The notes under the pieces are model-generated. The model made no database searches, had not been told where the DNA came from, and saw only the letters and a list, made by a program, of their open reading frames with translations. Shown one piece after another: positions 5,115-5,381 of a stretch of 5,381 nt of DNA. The DNA lies in contig JAGTRH010000101.1 of NCBI GenBank assembly GCA_018396795.1, positions 1 through 5,381 of the forward strand, written 5' to 3'. The stretch's first letter is position 1. Each line of letters begins with the position of its first letter. Both the position numbers and the translations under genes were made by a program. This DNA comes from Candidatus Bathyarchaeota archaeon. GTDB taxonomy: Archaea > Thermoproteota > Bathyarchaeia > Bathyarchaeales > B26-1.

Positions 5115-5175
5115 ATTATCTTTTATTTCTTCCATCTTCAATTTTGGCATTATCAATAATTGTTTTTAATAAAAG
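5115..5175 (+). terminator. T-rich termination region after the redox operon
   Basis: After the ferredoxin stop, + strand T-rich tracts follow at 5118-5130 (TCTTTTATTTCTT) and 5161-5168 (TGTTTTTA). They are plausible U-run stop signals for the oxidoreductase-ferredoxin transcript; no strong hairpin precedes them. Confidence 0.4.
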
Positions 5176-5210
5176 CCATCTAGTAGGATCTCAACTTCTT
5201 AATATCTTGT

Positions 5211-5235
5211 AGAAAAATCTTCGCAGCGGAGATTT
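5211..5235 (-). terminator. Hairpin plus T-run, intrinsic-terminator-like, on the - strand
   Basis: On the - strand the bases AAATCTCCG-CTG-CGAAGATTT form a 9-bp stem (one mismatch, G·U-type on the opposite strand) with a 3-nt loop, overlapping and followed by TTTTTCT. It lies about 95 nt beyond the stop of the putative - strand gene at the right edge and may end its transcript. Confidence 0.4.
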
Positions 5236-5308
5236 CATCAATCTGATACTAGAGTATAAATAGTAAAGAACCGAGTGAAATCGAATTAACCATTTAGGTA
5301 TGGTGCCG

Positions 5309-5322
5309 TGAACTTAAGTTCA
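5309..5322. repeat. Perfect 14-bp palindrome TGAACTTAAGTTCA
   Basis: The sequence equals its own reverse complement. It lies 6 nt beyond the stop of the possible - strand gene and about 50 nt after a TATA-like TATAAATA (5255-5262) on the + strand. There is no T-run next to it. It could be an operator or a 3' RNA structure. Confidence 0.5.
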
Positions 5323-5328
5323 TTGGAA

Positions 5329-5381
5329 TTAGCCCCCAATGTTAGCTCGCGCTCCTATTTTCTCGATAATCTCCTTGATGT
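5329..5381 (-). CDS. Possible 3' end of an unidentified - strand gene (partial)
   Basis: Reading the - strand from the window edge, one frame gives IKEIIEKIGARANIGG and then TAA (complement of 5329-5331). The purine-rich coding strand and the amphipathic-helix pattern look like a real protein C-terminus, and the convergent orientation to the ferredoxin gene with a terminator-like hairpin downstream fits. Only 16 residues are visible, so the product cannot be named. A competing + strand frame beginning at GTG 5308 cannot be ruled out but has less typical codons. Confidence 0.4.
   Translation of the reverse strand, partial: IKEIIEKIGARANIGG

Noticed and set aside
5215..5250. Possible C/D-box RNA on the - strand (TTGATGAAATC).
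   Set aside because: No D box (CTGA) or C'/D' pair at suitable distance; the sequence is better explained as part of a hairpin.
5308..5381. A + strand gene start at GTG 5308 (MNLSSLELAPNVSS...) open to the window edge, with TATA box and AGGT upstream.
   Set aside because: The codons (CGC, TCC, CTC, CTT) are less like the neighbouring genes, which favour AGA/AGG and purine-rich coding strands; the opposite strand gives a more protein-like tail. Kept as an alternative, not annotated.
1..5381. CRISPR array, tRNA, rRNA or insertion sequence.
   Set aside because: I found no regularly spaced direct repeats, no tRNA T-loop/acceptor pattern in the spacers, no rRNA-like stretch and no transposase or terminal inverted repeats.

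Overview
The window looks like an AT-rich archaeal chromosome segment, most likely from the Thermoproteota/TACK side (a Bathyarchaeia-like lineage is my best guess, not proven). The reasons are archaeal-type genes (a C-terminal Bud32 tail, ribosomal protein L40e with a Sulfolobus-like N-terminus, a tungsten aldehyde:ferredoxin oxidoreductase), TATA-box promoters, GGAGG/GGTGA ribosome binding sites and apparent TTG starts.

Left part (1-978, + strand) is an informational and housekeeping cluster: the end of a Bud32 kinase gene (tRNA t6A synthesis), a HAM1/RdgB nucleotide-sanitising pyrophosphatase whose ribosome binding site overlaps the bud32 stop codon, and a 53-54 residue L40e zinc-finger ribosomal protein with its own TATA box. 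A convergent gene on the - strand (1054-1809) encodes a helix-turn-helix domain fused to a phosphoribosyltransferase domain, probably a PRPP- or nucleotide-sensing regulator. A 366-nt AT-rich divergent spacer (1810-2175) follows, with promoter elements facing both ways, several short palindromes and a PurBox-like CCGAAC site.

Right part (2176-5113, + strand) is a redox module. A small unrecognised alpha/beta protein (151 or 144 aa) precedes an aldehyde:ferredoxin oxidoreductase-family tungstoenzyme with all four [4Fe-4S] cysteines. This is followed 44 nt downstream by a polyferredoxin with 16 cysteines in four clusters. The catalytic plus four-cluster-subunit pair resembles the architecture of Pyrococcus WOR5 and Aromatoleum AorAB, so electrons from aldehyde oxidation probably pass through the small subunit. 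The oxidoreductase gene has its own TATA box, and its Shine-Dalgarno sequence is the right arm of a perfect inverted repeat, which suggests control by RNA structure or an operator.

The last 268 nt are mostly non-coding: T-rich stretches after the ferredoxin gene, a terminator-like hairpin on the - strand, a 14-bp palindrome, and the possible last 16 codons of a - strand gene. I see no CRISPR array, tRNA, rRNA or insertion sequence. The most unusual features are the Shine-Dalgarno inverted repeats, the unidentified small protein upstream of the tungstoenzyme, and the HTH-phosphoribosyltransferase regulator with a possible operator at its own promoter.
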